Notes under the pieces: generated by a model
The model's input: the letters and a program-made list of their open reading frames with translations, nothing else
Told to the model about the DNA's origin: nothing
Database searches by the model: none
In this document: one piece after another, positions 5,365-11,813 of the stretch
How positions within the stretch are numbered: position 1 is the stretch's first letter
Layout: every line of letters starts with the position of its first letter
IMG/VR virus record: IMGVR_UViG_3300022821_000107
Location: 1-24,781 of that record
Reading direction: 5' to 3' (one strand)
Source of the DNA: a virus
DNA: 24,781 nucleotides
Made by a program: the position numbers and the translations under genes

Positions 5365-6648
5365 TCAAATCTCCTCAAACTCGTTATCTTCGTAGAATAA
5401 CCCGCAATATGTCTTGAATTTAAGCTCTATGTCTCTGATGGGTCCGTGTCTATTCTTTTTAATTGAACAAAGAACATTAAATGGCTCCCTATTAACAATT
5501 TTCTCATCTCTCTCCTCTTTTGTTTCATTTGGGATAAGCTCAATTGCAAGATCGGCAGAAGCTGCTATTGCTCCAGAGCCCTTGAATCCCATAACAAAAC
5601 TATTACCACCTCTCGCCGCATCATTTGATACCTGCGAAAGCATTATGACGCTCACTCCATTCTTCCTACAAAAGGCCTGAAGTTGAGACGATGTCTTTCT
5701 TAGAGTTTCGTACTCACTAGACTTTCCATCTTGAACCAATTGGGCATAATCAAGAACAAAGACTCCAATGTCTTCTTTTAGTTTCAAGAACAACATCGAA
5801 GACATGATCTCATCCAAAGAAGACTTCTCTGAGTAGCAGAAGATCTTATCTTTTAAGAGCTCCTTTGCCTCAGTTAACTTTTTACTTTCATCTGGCGCCA
5901 AGGATCCTTTTAATAGCTTAATGGAAGAGATTTCTGTAATAATTCCCAACAATCTACCAACAATGTCTTGCTTGCTCATCTCGAGAGAGAAGATCGCAGT
6001 CTTCACATCCTGCTTTAGGAGAGAGACTACCAAGTTCAAAGCAAAGAATGTTTTTCCCATTGATGAGTAGCCTCCAACTACCCAGAAGTGTTCCTTTCGT
6101 ATTCCATCAATTATGTCATCCAGCTTATCAAAGCCAGATGAATGTCCAATGAGAGTTTCTCCATTCTCAATCTTTCGTGCTTGCTCTGCCTGAGCCTCTC
6201 CGTACAACTTCAGTAATGCTTCCGAATCACTTTGTTCGTCCTCTGAGGAAGATAAGATATTCTGCAATCCTGCCATAAGAGTCTCTGATGTTTGTTTTGG
6301 TTCTGATATGTCAATCTTATCTATCAACTCAGCCAACTGTAATGAGGCAAAGTGCTCCTTCATCGTAGAGAGACCTCTGTCAAATTCGTGACTGATCACA
6401 TAAGCCTTCTCCATACACAAAGCAGAGAAGTGTCCCAACTTGGCTTTCACAACAAGATTTCTTAAAATCTCCTGCTCCGTACCAGACTTCTTAATGAGCC
6501 CAAACATCTTTCGCGTTTCGCCATTGAGAAACCATTCGGTCCGAAGATCAGATGAGGCTCTTAAAGCCTTTGATGACTCAAGAATACATGCTCCTATCAC
6601 TCCCATCTCATTTATTTTTGCTTTGTTGAATAGATCTCTTGTTTCCAT
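5365..6648 (-). CDS. dnaB: Replicative DNA helicase, DnaB family
   Basis: This is a hexameric 5'-3' helicase of the RecA-like F4 family that would unwind DNA at the phage replication fork. Residues 1-130 correspond to the DnaB N-terminal domain, shortened and divergent. The C-terminal domain has Walker A GYSSMGKT (193-200), SLEM with the catalytic Glu (221-224), Walker B VFVLDYAQL around Asp300, the MLSQVS motif, and a typical end with RHGPIRDIELKF followed by FYED. The length of 427 is close to the family norm of about 450. The loader-like gene lies immediately upstream (one-base gap), as in many phages. The operon continues from the dUTPase and DpdA genes. Confidence 0.92.
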   Translation of the reverse strand: METRDLFNKAKINEMGVIGACILESSKALRASSDLRTEWFLNGETRKMFGLIKKSGTEQEILRNLVVKAKLGHFSALCMEKAYVISHEFDRGLSTMKEHFASLQLAELIDKIDISEPKQTSETLMAGLQNILSSSEDEQSDSEALLKLYGEAQAEQARKIENGETLIGHSSGFDKLDDIIDGIRKEHFWVVGGYSSMGKTFFALNLVVSLLKQDVKTAIFSLEMSKQDIVGRLLGIITEISSIKLLKGSLAPDESKKLTEAKELLKDKIFCYSEKSSLDEIMSSMLFLKLKEDIGVFVLDYAQLVQDGKSSEYETLRKTSSQLQAFCRKNGVSVIMLSQVSNDAARGGNSFVMGFKGSGAIAASADLAIELIPNETKEERDEKIVNREPFNVLCSIKKNRHGPIRDIELKFKTYCGLFYEDNEFEEI

Positions 6649-6649
6649 A

Positions 6650-7048
6650 TTACCAAGTTAATTTAGTCTTTTCTGTCTTCTCGTCAATCTCGTCTTCCCA
6701 TCTCTCTTGATTGAGATAGGTCCCTGGATGTGGAATGAATTGTTTTTCTGTCGTACTCCACTCTCCTTTTATTCTCTTTTCCAATGCCTTCATTATTTTC
6801 TCAGTAAGCTCCTTGGAGGGATCAATCTTATTCCAATGCTTCTCTGCCAACTTTCTGCCTAGCTTTCTGGGATAAAGTGCATAGAACTCATCAAAGCCGA
6901 TGACTTCCCTGCCTTTTACCCTCTCTCTTTGATGTCTGAGTCCTCTTTCGTAGGCAATTCTCAGCTTCTCCTCCATGAATTTCTTAACCGTTGTACGATT
7001 AAACCTGATTTGTAATATCTCTTTCGGTACTCCTTCCAGCTCCTTCAT
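6650..7048 (-). CDS. Replication initiator / helicase-loader-like protein
   Basis: Residues 50-125 carry a pattern well known from the C-terminus of phage replication proteins that recruit DnaB: GFDEFYALYPRKLGRKLAEK, HWNKI, then FIPHPGTYLNQERWEDE. The N-terminal 50 residues include a short helical segment with RFNRTTVKKF that could be a remnant DNA-binding helix. At 132 residues it lacks the usual full N-terminal winged-helix initiator domain. It starts in a TAATG overlap with the dUTPase stop and ends one base before the helicase gene. Confidence 0.75.
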   Translation of the reverse strand: MKELEGVPKEILQIRFNRTTVKKFMEEKLRIAYERGLRHQRERVKGREVIGFDEFYALYPRKLGRKLAEKHWNKIDPSKELTEKIMKALEKRIKGEWSTTEKQFIPHPGTYLNQERWEDEIDEKTEKTKLTW

Positions 7049-7521
7049 TATTTACCTTTCTGATACTGTCCATCGTACATTGATGCTGAGTCTGCTTCGT
7101 GGAAGAAGATCTGCGCAACCCTTGCTCCTTTCTGGATCTCAACTGGCGCTGTTGTTCTTAGTACTGCTCCAATTTGATTCTTAAAGCCGCTGTCGTAAAG
7201 ACCTGAGATGATAAAGGCTCCCATTCTATTTAGAGTGCTTCTGTGAACAATCTGCGCACACATGTTCTCTGGAATAGCCACCTTTTGCTGAAATTCAATT
7301 GCGTATGAGTGTCCTGGGTGAAATGCGAAGTAATCCGCTCTATCCATCTCAAGTTCCGTATTGAGCTTCATCTTCTTATCATCAACACCCAGAGCTCCTC
7401 CGTTTATGAGTGATGCACTCTCAAGTGTTAGATCAATTCCGTTCTGTTGAATCTCAAACTTTCCTTCGTTTATGTTCTCAACAATCTTTTCTGCCTCTAT
7501 TTGTTTTGGGTTAATTATCAT
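7048..7521 (-). CDS. dut: dUTPase of the Dcd/Dut family
   Basis: The 157-residue trimer-type fold of the dCTP deaminase/dUTPase family shows QNGIDLTL (27-33), HRSTLNRMG (93-101), GLYDSGF with the water-activating Asp110, GARVAQIFF (132-140) and the end YDGQYQKGK, which is typical of the archaeal-style branch. The Glu that deaminases use for proton transfer is not visible where expected: the segment reads IGAVLRT. I therefore read it as a monofunctional dUTPase that keeps uracil out of phage DNA and supplies dUMP. It overlaps DpdA by 11 bases and the loader-like gene by one. Confidence 0.8.
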   Translation of the reverse strand: MIINPKQIEAEKIVENINEGKFEIQQNGIDLTLESASLINGGALGVDDKKMKLNTELEMDRADYFAFHPGHSYAIEFQQKVAIPENMCAQIVHRSTLNRMGAFIISGLYDSGFKNQIGAVLRTTAPVEIQKGARVAQIFFHEADSASMYDGQYQKGK

Positions 7522-8311
7522 CTTTAATTGTAGTTATGACTTTGTTAAAGTTGTTTATAATTCTATACTCTGATGCCACATCGATATTCTCTTGGTCAAA
7601 GTCTACCTTTGTCTGGATCTTGCCTCCTGGCACCTCCAAGAGTTCTCCCTCAAGCTCTTGTCCAAAGAGTCCTGACTGGAAACAACACGATGTATCATTT
7701 GATACCACCCAAGGACAGTTATCTCTTGCGTAAATTACGTCTGCGTATGAGTCTCCCAACCCAAGCAGATGACAATCCTTCCACACAACTCCCCTCTCTG
7801 AAAGCTTGATCATTTCCTTAAGTAGAGCCAATCGACTTTCCGTGACATCAAATTTGCCTGATTGCTCCTCGTATGATTTTGGAACTGCAAGTATTGAGAT
7901 CCCAATAAGATCAATGTGTTTGTTTGCATTGAAGACTAGTAATTGCTGAATGTAGTCCTTTACGTTGTCGGCTTGTACTACTGCTCCCATTTTAATCTTT
8001 AGATCCTTAGACCTTCTAATTGCCCTATCTACTTCAAGATAAGTTGCTTCTGTGTCGTAAAGAACGTCTGGTGCAAAGAAGTGTGTCGCTCCTACTCTAA
8101 CAGCTTTTACGAGTACGTCCTCAATTGATTCTGGAACACCATTTTCAAATAGACCATTGTCCATAACGATTGGTTTTCCGAGTTCCGTGATTGCTTTTTC
8201 ATAATCATTTTCCTCCCTCTTATCCATCAGATGTGAAAGTGCTAGGGTAAAGTCTGACGACCCTCCGAACTTTGCCACATATGCTGTTGGAACGATGAAT
8301 GCTAGCTTCAT
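7511..8311 (-). CDS. dpdA: DpdA-like 7-deazaguanine DNA transglycosylase (TGT paralogue)
   Basis: The 266-residue protein follows tRNA-guanine transglycosylase order. MDNGLFENG has Asp51 at the substrate-binding aspartate, FAPDVLYDTEAT follows, then a VVQAD strand, HLLGLGD (181-187) at the glycine-rich substrate loop, and VSNDTSCCFQ with Asp206 at the nucleophile position. It is far shorter than cellular TGT (about 375) and lacks the C-terminal CxCxxC zinc site. Phage DpdA proteins are TGT paralogues that exchange guanine in DNA for a 7-deazaguanine. Co-location with FolE, QueD and QueE supports DNA as the target, though a tRNA target cannot be excluded by sequence alone. ATGA overlap with the DUF5664-like gene. 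Confidence 0.8.
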   Translation of the reverse strand: MKLAFIVPTAYVAKFGGSSDFTLALSHLMDKREENDYEKAITELGKPIVMDNGLFENGVPESIEDVLVKAVRVGATHFFAPDVLYDTEATYLEVDRAIRRSKDLKIKMGAVVQADNVKDYIQQLLVFNANKHIDLIGISILAVPKSYEEQSGKFDVTESRLALLKEMIKLSERGVVWKDCHLLGLGDSYADVIYARDNCPWVVSNDTSCCFQSGLFGQELEGELLEVPGGKIQTKVDFDQENIDVASEYRIINNFNKVITTIKDDN

Positions 8312-8931
8312 TTTTGTTTTAATTTATTCTCATAATTTCCTCCCTTCCACTTCCAAATCTGTTGTGCGTTAAAAACCAATCCCATCTCGTGCTCCTCCTT
8401 AGGATCAATCTTTTCGCTTGCAAGATGATCTAGATACTCTTTACTTACCGGTCCGTACTCAAGCTCCATCCAAAGCGTAATTGTGTGCCTTAGAAGCGAC
8501 TCAAGCACCTCCTTTGGTGGCATTCCCCCCTTGAAGTTTGCGGCACCGTGTCTTATCTCACCCTTCTTCATGTGCTTTCCGTAGGCAATCAAGAAGTCGG
8601 GATAAAAGTAGGATGCATAATTCAATTTGTGATCCTGCTTATCTCTCGTAACTCCTTCTGCATACTCTGTCTTCTCTGCTTCGTCTTTGTCCATCAACGC
8701 ATTGTGCTTCTTGAAAAGCTCTTCAACTTTTCCCTCTGCCCACTTCTTAATTCTTAGATATCCAGGTCCTCCAAACTCAGATAGCTTTCTGATTGAGGTT
8801 CCTTTTATCATTGTCTCCTCACTTATCTCTGCAGCAATTTCTGAGTTTAGAATTCTCCACATATAAACTATGTATGCAATTCTATCAGTTGGATTCTGCG
8901 GATCCCGCTTCGTAAATCTTTTTTTATTCAT
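8308..8931 (-). CDS. DUF5664-like protein (possible dNTP pyrophosphohydrolase relative)
   Basis: The C-terminal 110 residues resemble DUF5664, annotated as the N-terminal domain of dATP/dGTP diphosphohydrolases. The helical segments are YPDFLIAYGKHMKKGEI, RHGAANFKGGMPP, LLRHTITLWME and EEHEMGLVFNAQQIW, the last of which matches the metal-facing His/Glu helix of that family. The N-terminal 95 residues are unassigned. I take ATG 8931 as the start because it overlaps the preceding stop by ATGAATAA. An upstream ATG at 8964 would overlap by 41 bases. Next to DpdA, it might adjust the purine deoxynucleotide pool, but that role is inferred. Confidence 0.55.
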   Translation of the reverse strand: MNKKRFTKRDPQNPTDRIAYIVYMWRILNSEIAAEISEETMIKGTSIRKLSEFGGPGYLRIKKWAEGKVEELFKKHNALMDKDEAEKTEYAEGVTRDKQDHKLNYASYFYPDFLIAYGKHMKKGEIRHGAANFKGGMPPKEVLESLLRHTITLWMELEYGPVSKEYLDHLASEKIDPKEEHEMGLVFNAQQIWKWKGGNYENKLKQK

Positions 8932-9277
8932 TAAATCTCTCGTAGTTGTTGATAACGCCAGCATTCTCTCCGTCCTCTGACACCTCTACCTCAATATGAC
9001 TTTTGCCATAGTCGGCCTCAAGGTAATCTAGGATGTATTCTGCCATATCCTCACAAGAGTATTCGGTCCTCTTTCGGCCTATTAACTCTTCTATAATTTC
9101 ATCGATGTGTCTTTGAACTATAAAGAATTCCAAAGCTCTCTCGTTGTGATCAACTGAAATCTTGGTAGTTACCTTAAATAGGTGCCTATGCAGATTCCTT
9201 AGAAAGTTGACCTCATCAGGTGCGTCTTTCCACCTGTGAAATCCTTCAAATTCATTTTTAACTTTAATGTATCTCAT
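8924..9277 (-). CDS. QueD-like T-fold protein lacking the catalytic cysteine
   Basis: The pattern lines up with QueD at 10343-10783. FEGFHRW (His14) matches the first zinc histidine, LHRHLFKV (His30, His32) matches LHGHRYKI, SCEDMAEYILDYL matches TAENIAKYIYDLI, and Glu101 lies where QueD has its catalytic Glu. The cysteine that QueD uses for catalysis, four residues before the HxH, is Leu26 here, and the protein is shorter (117 against 146). It is therefore probably a zinc-binding T-fold protein with a changed or lost reaction. It is the first gene of the downstream half of the deazaguanine cluster and overlaps the DUF5664-like gene by 8 bases. Confidence 0.6.
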   Translation of the reverse strand: MRYIKVKNEFEGFHRWKDAPDEVNFLRNLHRHLFKVTTKISVDHNERALEFFIVQRHIDEIIEELIGRKRTEYSCEDMAEYILDYLEADYGKSHIEVEVSEDGENAGVINNYERFNE

Positions 9278-9321
9278 CTCTCTATTTGTTAGTTTATATA
9301 ATCTCTACTAACCCAGTATAC

Positions 9322-9355
9322 ATTATAAATACATGCCAGACTAATAGTTGTGCAC
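9322..9355 (-). promoter_or_regulatory. Possible promoter for the T-fold/DpdA/helicase operon
   Basis: A perfect TATAAT on the minus strand at 9322-9327 lies 45 bases upstream of the start at 9277, in the only sizeable gap between FolE and the T-fold gene. No good -35 hexamer stands 16-18 bp upstream. That interval instead holds the motif AGTTGTGCAC (plus strand 9346-9355), a near copy of which also sits at the promoters at 5.3 and 11.6 kb, so it may bind an activator or DnaA-like protein. Confidence 0.4.
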
Positions 9356-9356
9356 A

Positions 9357-9989
9357 CTAATACCTACTTTGATCAATTAGATTGAAGAACTCCTGTCTAG
9401 TACCGACCTCATTAGTCCAGAAGTATCCAGAAAGTTCTGATGTCTTCATTGCGCTGTCGTGCCTCACTCCTCTACAAGAGACACAAGAATGCTGAGCTTC
9501 GATAACTACAGCCACTCCTCTATTTCCTTCACACAAGCGACCAATGTGATCGTGAACCTGCTTAGTAAGAGACTCTTGAATGTTTAATCTCTTGGCATAG
9601 AAGCCAACAATTCTATTTAACTTACTAAGACCAATCACTTTGTCAGTCTTTTCTTTTCCTGGGATGTATGCAACGTGTGCAACTCCGGTAAAGGGAAGGC
9701 AGTGATGAGCACAAAGACTTGTCACTGGTATTCTTGTTTGACAGATCAGTCCCGTGTAGCCCTCGTCATTTGGAAAGGCTGTCACAACTGGCTCCTCGTC
9801 CATTGATCCTGAGATCAAATCTCTCACCCACGACTTTGCTACTCTTGTTGGAGTATTTTGACTGTGAGGATCCTTGTCCCACTCAAGTCCGAGCTCTTTC
9901 AAAAAGCCTCCAAAGTGAACTGCTGCTCTCGCAATCATCTTTTCCTTCTCCTCTTCTGTTCGTGGTGTGTTTGAATTTATTTTTTTCAT
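9357..9989 (-). CDS. folE: GTP cyclohydrolase I
   Basis: This enzyme converts GTP to 7,8-dihydroneopterin triphosphate, the first step of 7-deazaguanine synthesis. The zinc ligands are visible as Cys93 and His96 in SLCAHHCLPF and Cys169 in EAQHSCVSC. The substrate loops GLSKLNRIV, RLNIQE and TSELSGYF are intact, and the length of 210 is normal for FolE. It starts one base after the phosphoribosyltransferase stop. With QueD and QueE it forms a dedicated operon, so it is more likely to feed base modification than folate synthesis. Confidence 0.95.
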   Translation of the reverse strand: MKKINSNTPRTEEEKEKMIARAAVHFGGFLKELGLEWDKDPHSQNTPTRVAKSWVRDLISGSMDEEPVVTAFPNDEGYTGLICQTRIPVTSLCAHHCLPFTGVAHVAYIPGKEKTDKVIGLSKLNRIVGFYAKRLNIQESLTKQVHDHIGRLCEGNRGVAVVIEAQHSCVSCRGVRHDSAMKTSELSGYFWTNEVGTRQEFFNLIDQSRY

Positions 9990-9990
9990 A

Positions 9991-10356
9991 TTAGCTTTCC
10001 CATGGGAATATTAAATAATAATCATGCAGAATCTCTAGTCCCGATAAGTCTGGCTTTATTTCTGAATTATATCTCTCATAAAGAGAAACAAATGCCAAGT
10101 AAGGATATCTAGCTCTCCACTTTTTCATTTCTTTTCCACTATCAACAATGTCGTCAACAAGTAGAGTCTTTCCTCCTATTAGACTTTTGTCTATTATTAG
10201 AGGTATGTCTAATCTATGAGAAAGCATTACGCCAGCGACAAGTCCTCCTCTTGGTATTGCGTAGATGTTTTCGAAGTCCAACTTCTTAAGATTTGGAACC
10301 ATCTCCTTCACACATCTCATTATTTCTGCCCAAGAGATTTGCTTAGTCTTTTTCAT
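9991..10356 (-). CDS. Phosphoribosyltransferase-family protein
   Basis: The PRPP-binding loop of type I phosphoribosyltransferases is clear in KTLLVDDIVDSGKEM, preceded by IYAIPRGGLVAGVML, which matches the start of the PRTase core. The frame is open upstream to 10422. I take ATG 10356 (MKKTKQISWAEI) because the fold begins there and it overlaps the QueD stop by only 14 bases. At 121 residues it is shorter than typical hypoxanthine or xanthine PRTases (about 150-180), lacking much of the hood. The substrate is unknown; purine salvage or handling of a deazapurine base are both possible. Confidence 0.75.
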   Translation of the reverse strand: MKKTKQISWAEIMRCVKEMVPNLKKLDFENIYAIPRGGLVAGVMLSHRLDIPLIIDKSLIGGKTLLVDDIVDSGKEMKKWRARYPYLAFVSLYERYNSEIKPDLSGLEILHDYYLIFPWES

Positions 10357-10783
10357 AAGTAGCGGTACTTGTTGGAGTCTCCCAAATTCGTACATGTTTA
10401 ATTTTAATGTTCCTCTCCTCAAGCTTTGGCTCGATTAAGTCGTAAATATACTTTGCGATATTCTCTGCAGTTGGAATGAATGGAGCATAGATGAATAGTT
10501 TTGATTGATTCTTCTCAACTAATTCATATGCAGGTCTATTAACGTCTTCTTCCCAAAAGATTGCATTGTGATCTAGTCTGCCGTCTATCTCTTGCATCAT
10601 TATTTCTTTTAGATCTCCAAAGTCAATTACCATTCCCTCGTCACTTGATCCTTTGTCTGTAATGATTTTATCGTCTACTCCTACCTCTATCTTATATCGA
10701 TGTCCGTGTAAATTTGAACACTTAGACTTATGATTTGGCACCCTATGTGCTAGATCAATCTCGATGTGCTTTGTGATTAACAT
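10343..10783 (-). CDS. queD: 6-carboxytetrahydropterin synthase QueD
   Basis: QueD turns dihydroneopterin triphosphate into 6-carboxy-5,6,7,8-tetrahydropterin. The zinc histidines are His13 (DLAHRVPNH) and His26/His28 (CSNLHGHRY). The catalytic Cys22 stands four residues before the HxH, LDHNAIF gives Asp71/His72, and Glu135 lies in IWETPTSTATY. The length of 146 is slightly above the usual 120-140. It lies between QueE, from which it is separated by a gap containing a terminator-like hairpin, and the phosphoribosyltransferase, which it overlaps. Confidence 0.93.
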   Translation of the reverse strand: MLITKHIEIDLAHRVPNHKSKCSNLHGHRYKIEVGVDDKIITDKGSSDEGMVIDFGDLKEIMMQEIDGRLDHNAIFWEEDVNRPAYELVEKNQSKLFIYAPFIPTAENIAKYIYDLIEPKLEERNIKIKHVRIWETPTSTATYEKD

Positions 10784-10810
10784 TGTGTTATTTTTTTGTT
10801 AGTTTATAAC

Positions 10811-10843
10811 GAAAAAGAGGACGACCGGCGACAGTCGCCCTCT
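10811..10843 (-). terminator. Rho-independent terminator-like hairpin between queE and queD
   Basis: On the minus strand a 10-bp stem (bases 10834-10843 with 10816-10825, one G-T pair) encloses an eight-base loop and is followed by TTTTTC (10811-10815 plus one base). It lies 4 bases after the queE stop and 28 bases before queD. It may reduce expression of the downstream genes relative to queE; part of the transcription must read through or restart. Confidence 0.7.
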
Positions 10844-10846
10844 AAA

Positions 10847-11578
10847 CTAAACTCCTCTCTTACCTCCGAACATGTCAATGTGTAGACGGTCCGAATACAT
10901 GAGTCCGAGTTCTTCTGCAAGGCTTGCGGTACGCAGGCTGGTCATGCCGAGCTCTTCTCTCGTTTTGCCAAGTGGCATTAGAAAGACTCGATACTTGTTG
11001 AGTTTGAAATTCTTGATGTACTCTCTGATCTCAGGAATGTCATCGACACCAGATATCACAAACTTGAAGTAAGTGTTATCCATTTTCGCAAACTTCTCCA
11101 TTGCCCCTCTCACAATCCGTGAAGATCTAGAGTTTTCAGAATTCCTTAACTTTGGTGAGCAGTTGAACTGATCAGTCAAAGCAACGATTTCGTCAGTAGG
11201 AGTAATGGTTCCATTTGTCTCAATCTCGATCCACCAATCATCTTCACGAAGAAGAGTAAGAAGTGGGACAAGTGCTTTCTGTTGAATAAGAGGCTCGCCA
11301 CCAGAGATGACAAGCGACTTCAGATCGCCAAGCTTTCTGAGTTCCTCAAGAATGTCTTCAGGACTCATCGCAATTGTTTCACTCTCTCGATTGAACTTCT
11401 CAGGATGAGCAAAGCTCGTTCCTTCCCAGTTCCAAGTATGAGGAGTGTCACACCAAATGCATTGAAGGTTGCATCCGACAAGTCGGAGAAACAACACTTC
11501 TTTGCCTGCAGTTTTGCCCTCACCCTGAATGGTAGGACCAAACATCTCGTTTACTTTTATTTGCATATTTGTTTTCAT
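10847..11578 (-). CDS. queE: 7-carboxy-7-deazaguanine synthase QueE (radical SAM)
   Basis: This radical SAM enzyme rearranges 6-carboxytetrahydropterin to 7-carboxy-7-deazaguanine. The opening MFGPTIQGEGKTAGKEVLF is diagnostic of QueE. The iron-sulfur cluster cysteines are Cys36, Cys40 and Cys43 in GCNLQCIWCDT, the SAM-binding glycines are in ISGGEPLIQQ, and IEIETNGT follows. The length of 243 is normal. It is the first gene of the minus arm, read from a strong promoter (TATAAT at 11602-11607), with a leader of about 17 bases. An in-frame ATG at residue 5 is an alternative start. Confidence 0.95.
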   Translation of the reverse strand: MKTNMQIKVNEMFGPTIQGEGKTAGKEVLFLRLVGCNLQCIWCDTPHTWNWEGTSFAHPEKFNRESETIAMSPEDILEELRKLGDLKSLVISGGEPLIQQKALVPLLTLLREDDWWIEIETNGTITPTDEIVALTDQFNCSPKLRNSENSRSSRIVRGAMEKFAKMDNTYFKFVISGVDDIPEIREYIKNFKLNKYRVFLMPLGKTREELGMTSLRTASLAEELGLMYSDRLHIDMFGGKRGV

Positions 11579-11601
11579 AATCTTTGTACTGTTCTGAGAC
11601 C

Positions 11602-11630
11602 ATTATACATACTTGACTAGTAGCAAACAA
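11602..11630 (-). promoter_or_regulatory. Promoter of the minus-strand early arm (queE operon)
   Basis: On the minus strand TTGTTT (11625-11630), a 17-bp spacer and a perfect TATAAT (11602-11607) lie 24 bases upstream of the queE ATG. The motif AGTTATGCAC (minus strand, 11631-11640) abuts the -35. The plus-strand decamer TTGACTAGTA (11613-11622) inside the spacer also occurs, on the minus strand, at the 5.3-kb promoter. Confidence 0.65.
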
Positions 11631-11709
11631 GTGCATAACTTGTGTATAATGTGTGCAAAACATTCATATAGAGAGTGTTGCCTTATTTAGTGATGATGAT
11701 ATATAATAT
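11630..11709. other. Candidate replication origin (DnaA-box-like 9-mers plus AT-rich tract)
   Basis: Two 9-mers read TTATGCACT (11630-11638) and TTATACACA (11641-11649) on the minus strand. The second fits the relaxed DnaA-box form TTATNCACA and the first has one mismatch; they are 11 bp apart, one helical turn. An AT-rich stretch at 11690-11709 (TGATGATGATATATAATATA) could be the unwinding element. The two transcription arms diverge here, and coding strands are purine-rich on both sides. The origin call is inference. Confidence 0.35.
11678..11707 (+). promoter_or_regulatory. Promoter of the 11.7-kb small RNA
   Basis: TTGCCT (11678-11683), an 18-bp spacer and a perfect TATAAT (11702-11707) point to transcription starting near 11714, just before a long perfect-type hairpin and a terminator. 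Confidence 0.6.
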
Positions 11710-11713
11710 AGCC

Positions 11714-11813
11714 AATGTTCATTCTAACTCCACAAAAGGATATTTCAAAAGAAGTATCTTTCTGTGGAGTGAACACCACACTTAAACCTTCACTTTAACG
11801 AGTGAGGGTTTTT
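11714..11813 (+). ncRNA. Putative small structured RNA, about 100 nt
   Basis: The stretch between the promoter at 11678-11707 and the terminator at 11784-11813 has no ORF of note but holds a 44-base hairpin at 11727-11770. That hairpin is a 20-bp stem with eight perfect outer pairs (ACTCCACA with TGTGGAGT), one A-C mismatch, two G-T wobbles and an AAAA tetraloop. Own promoter, long stem and own terminator in 100 bases suggest a free-standing phage RNA. It could act on a protein, on a message, or in packaging or replication. No known family is recognised. Confidence 0.55.
11784..11813 (+). terminator. Rho-independent terminator
   Basis: An 11-bp stem (11784-11794 with 11801-11811, one G-T pair), a six-base loop TTAACG and the T-run 11809-11813. 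It ends the small RNA and separates it from the next 300 bases. Confidence 0.8.

Noticed and set aside
10784-10846. preQ1 riboswitch upstream of queD
   Set aside because: An A-rich tract precedes queD, but the conserved C-rich pairing and pseudoknot of preQ1 aptamers are not present. The only strong structure is a terminator hairpin.
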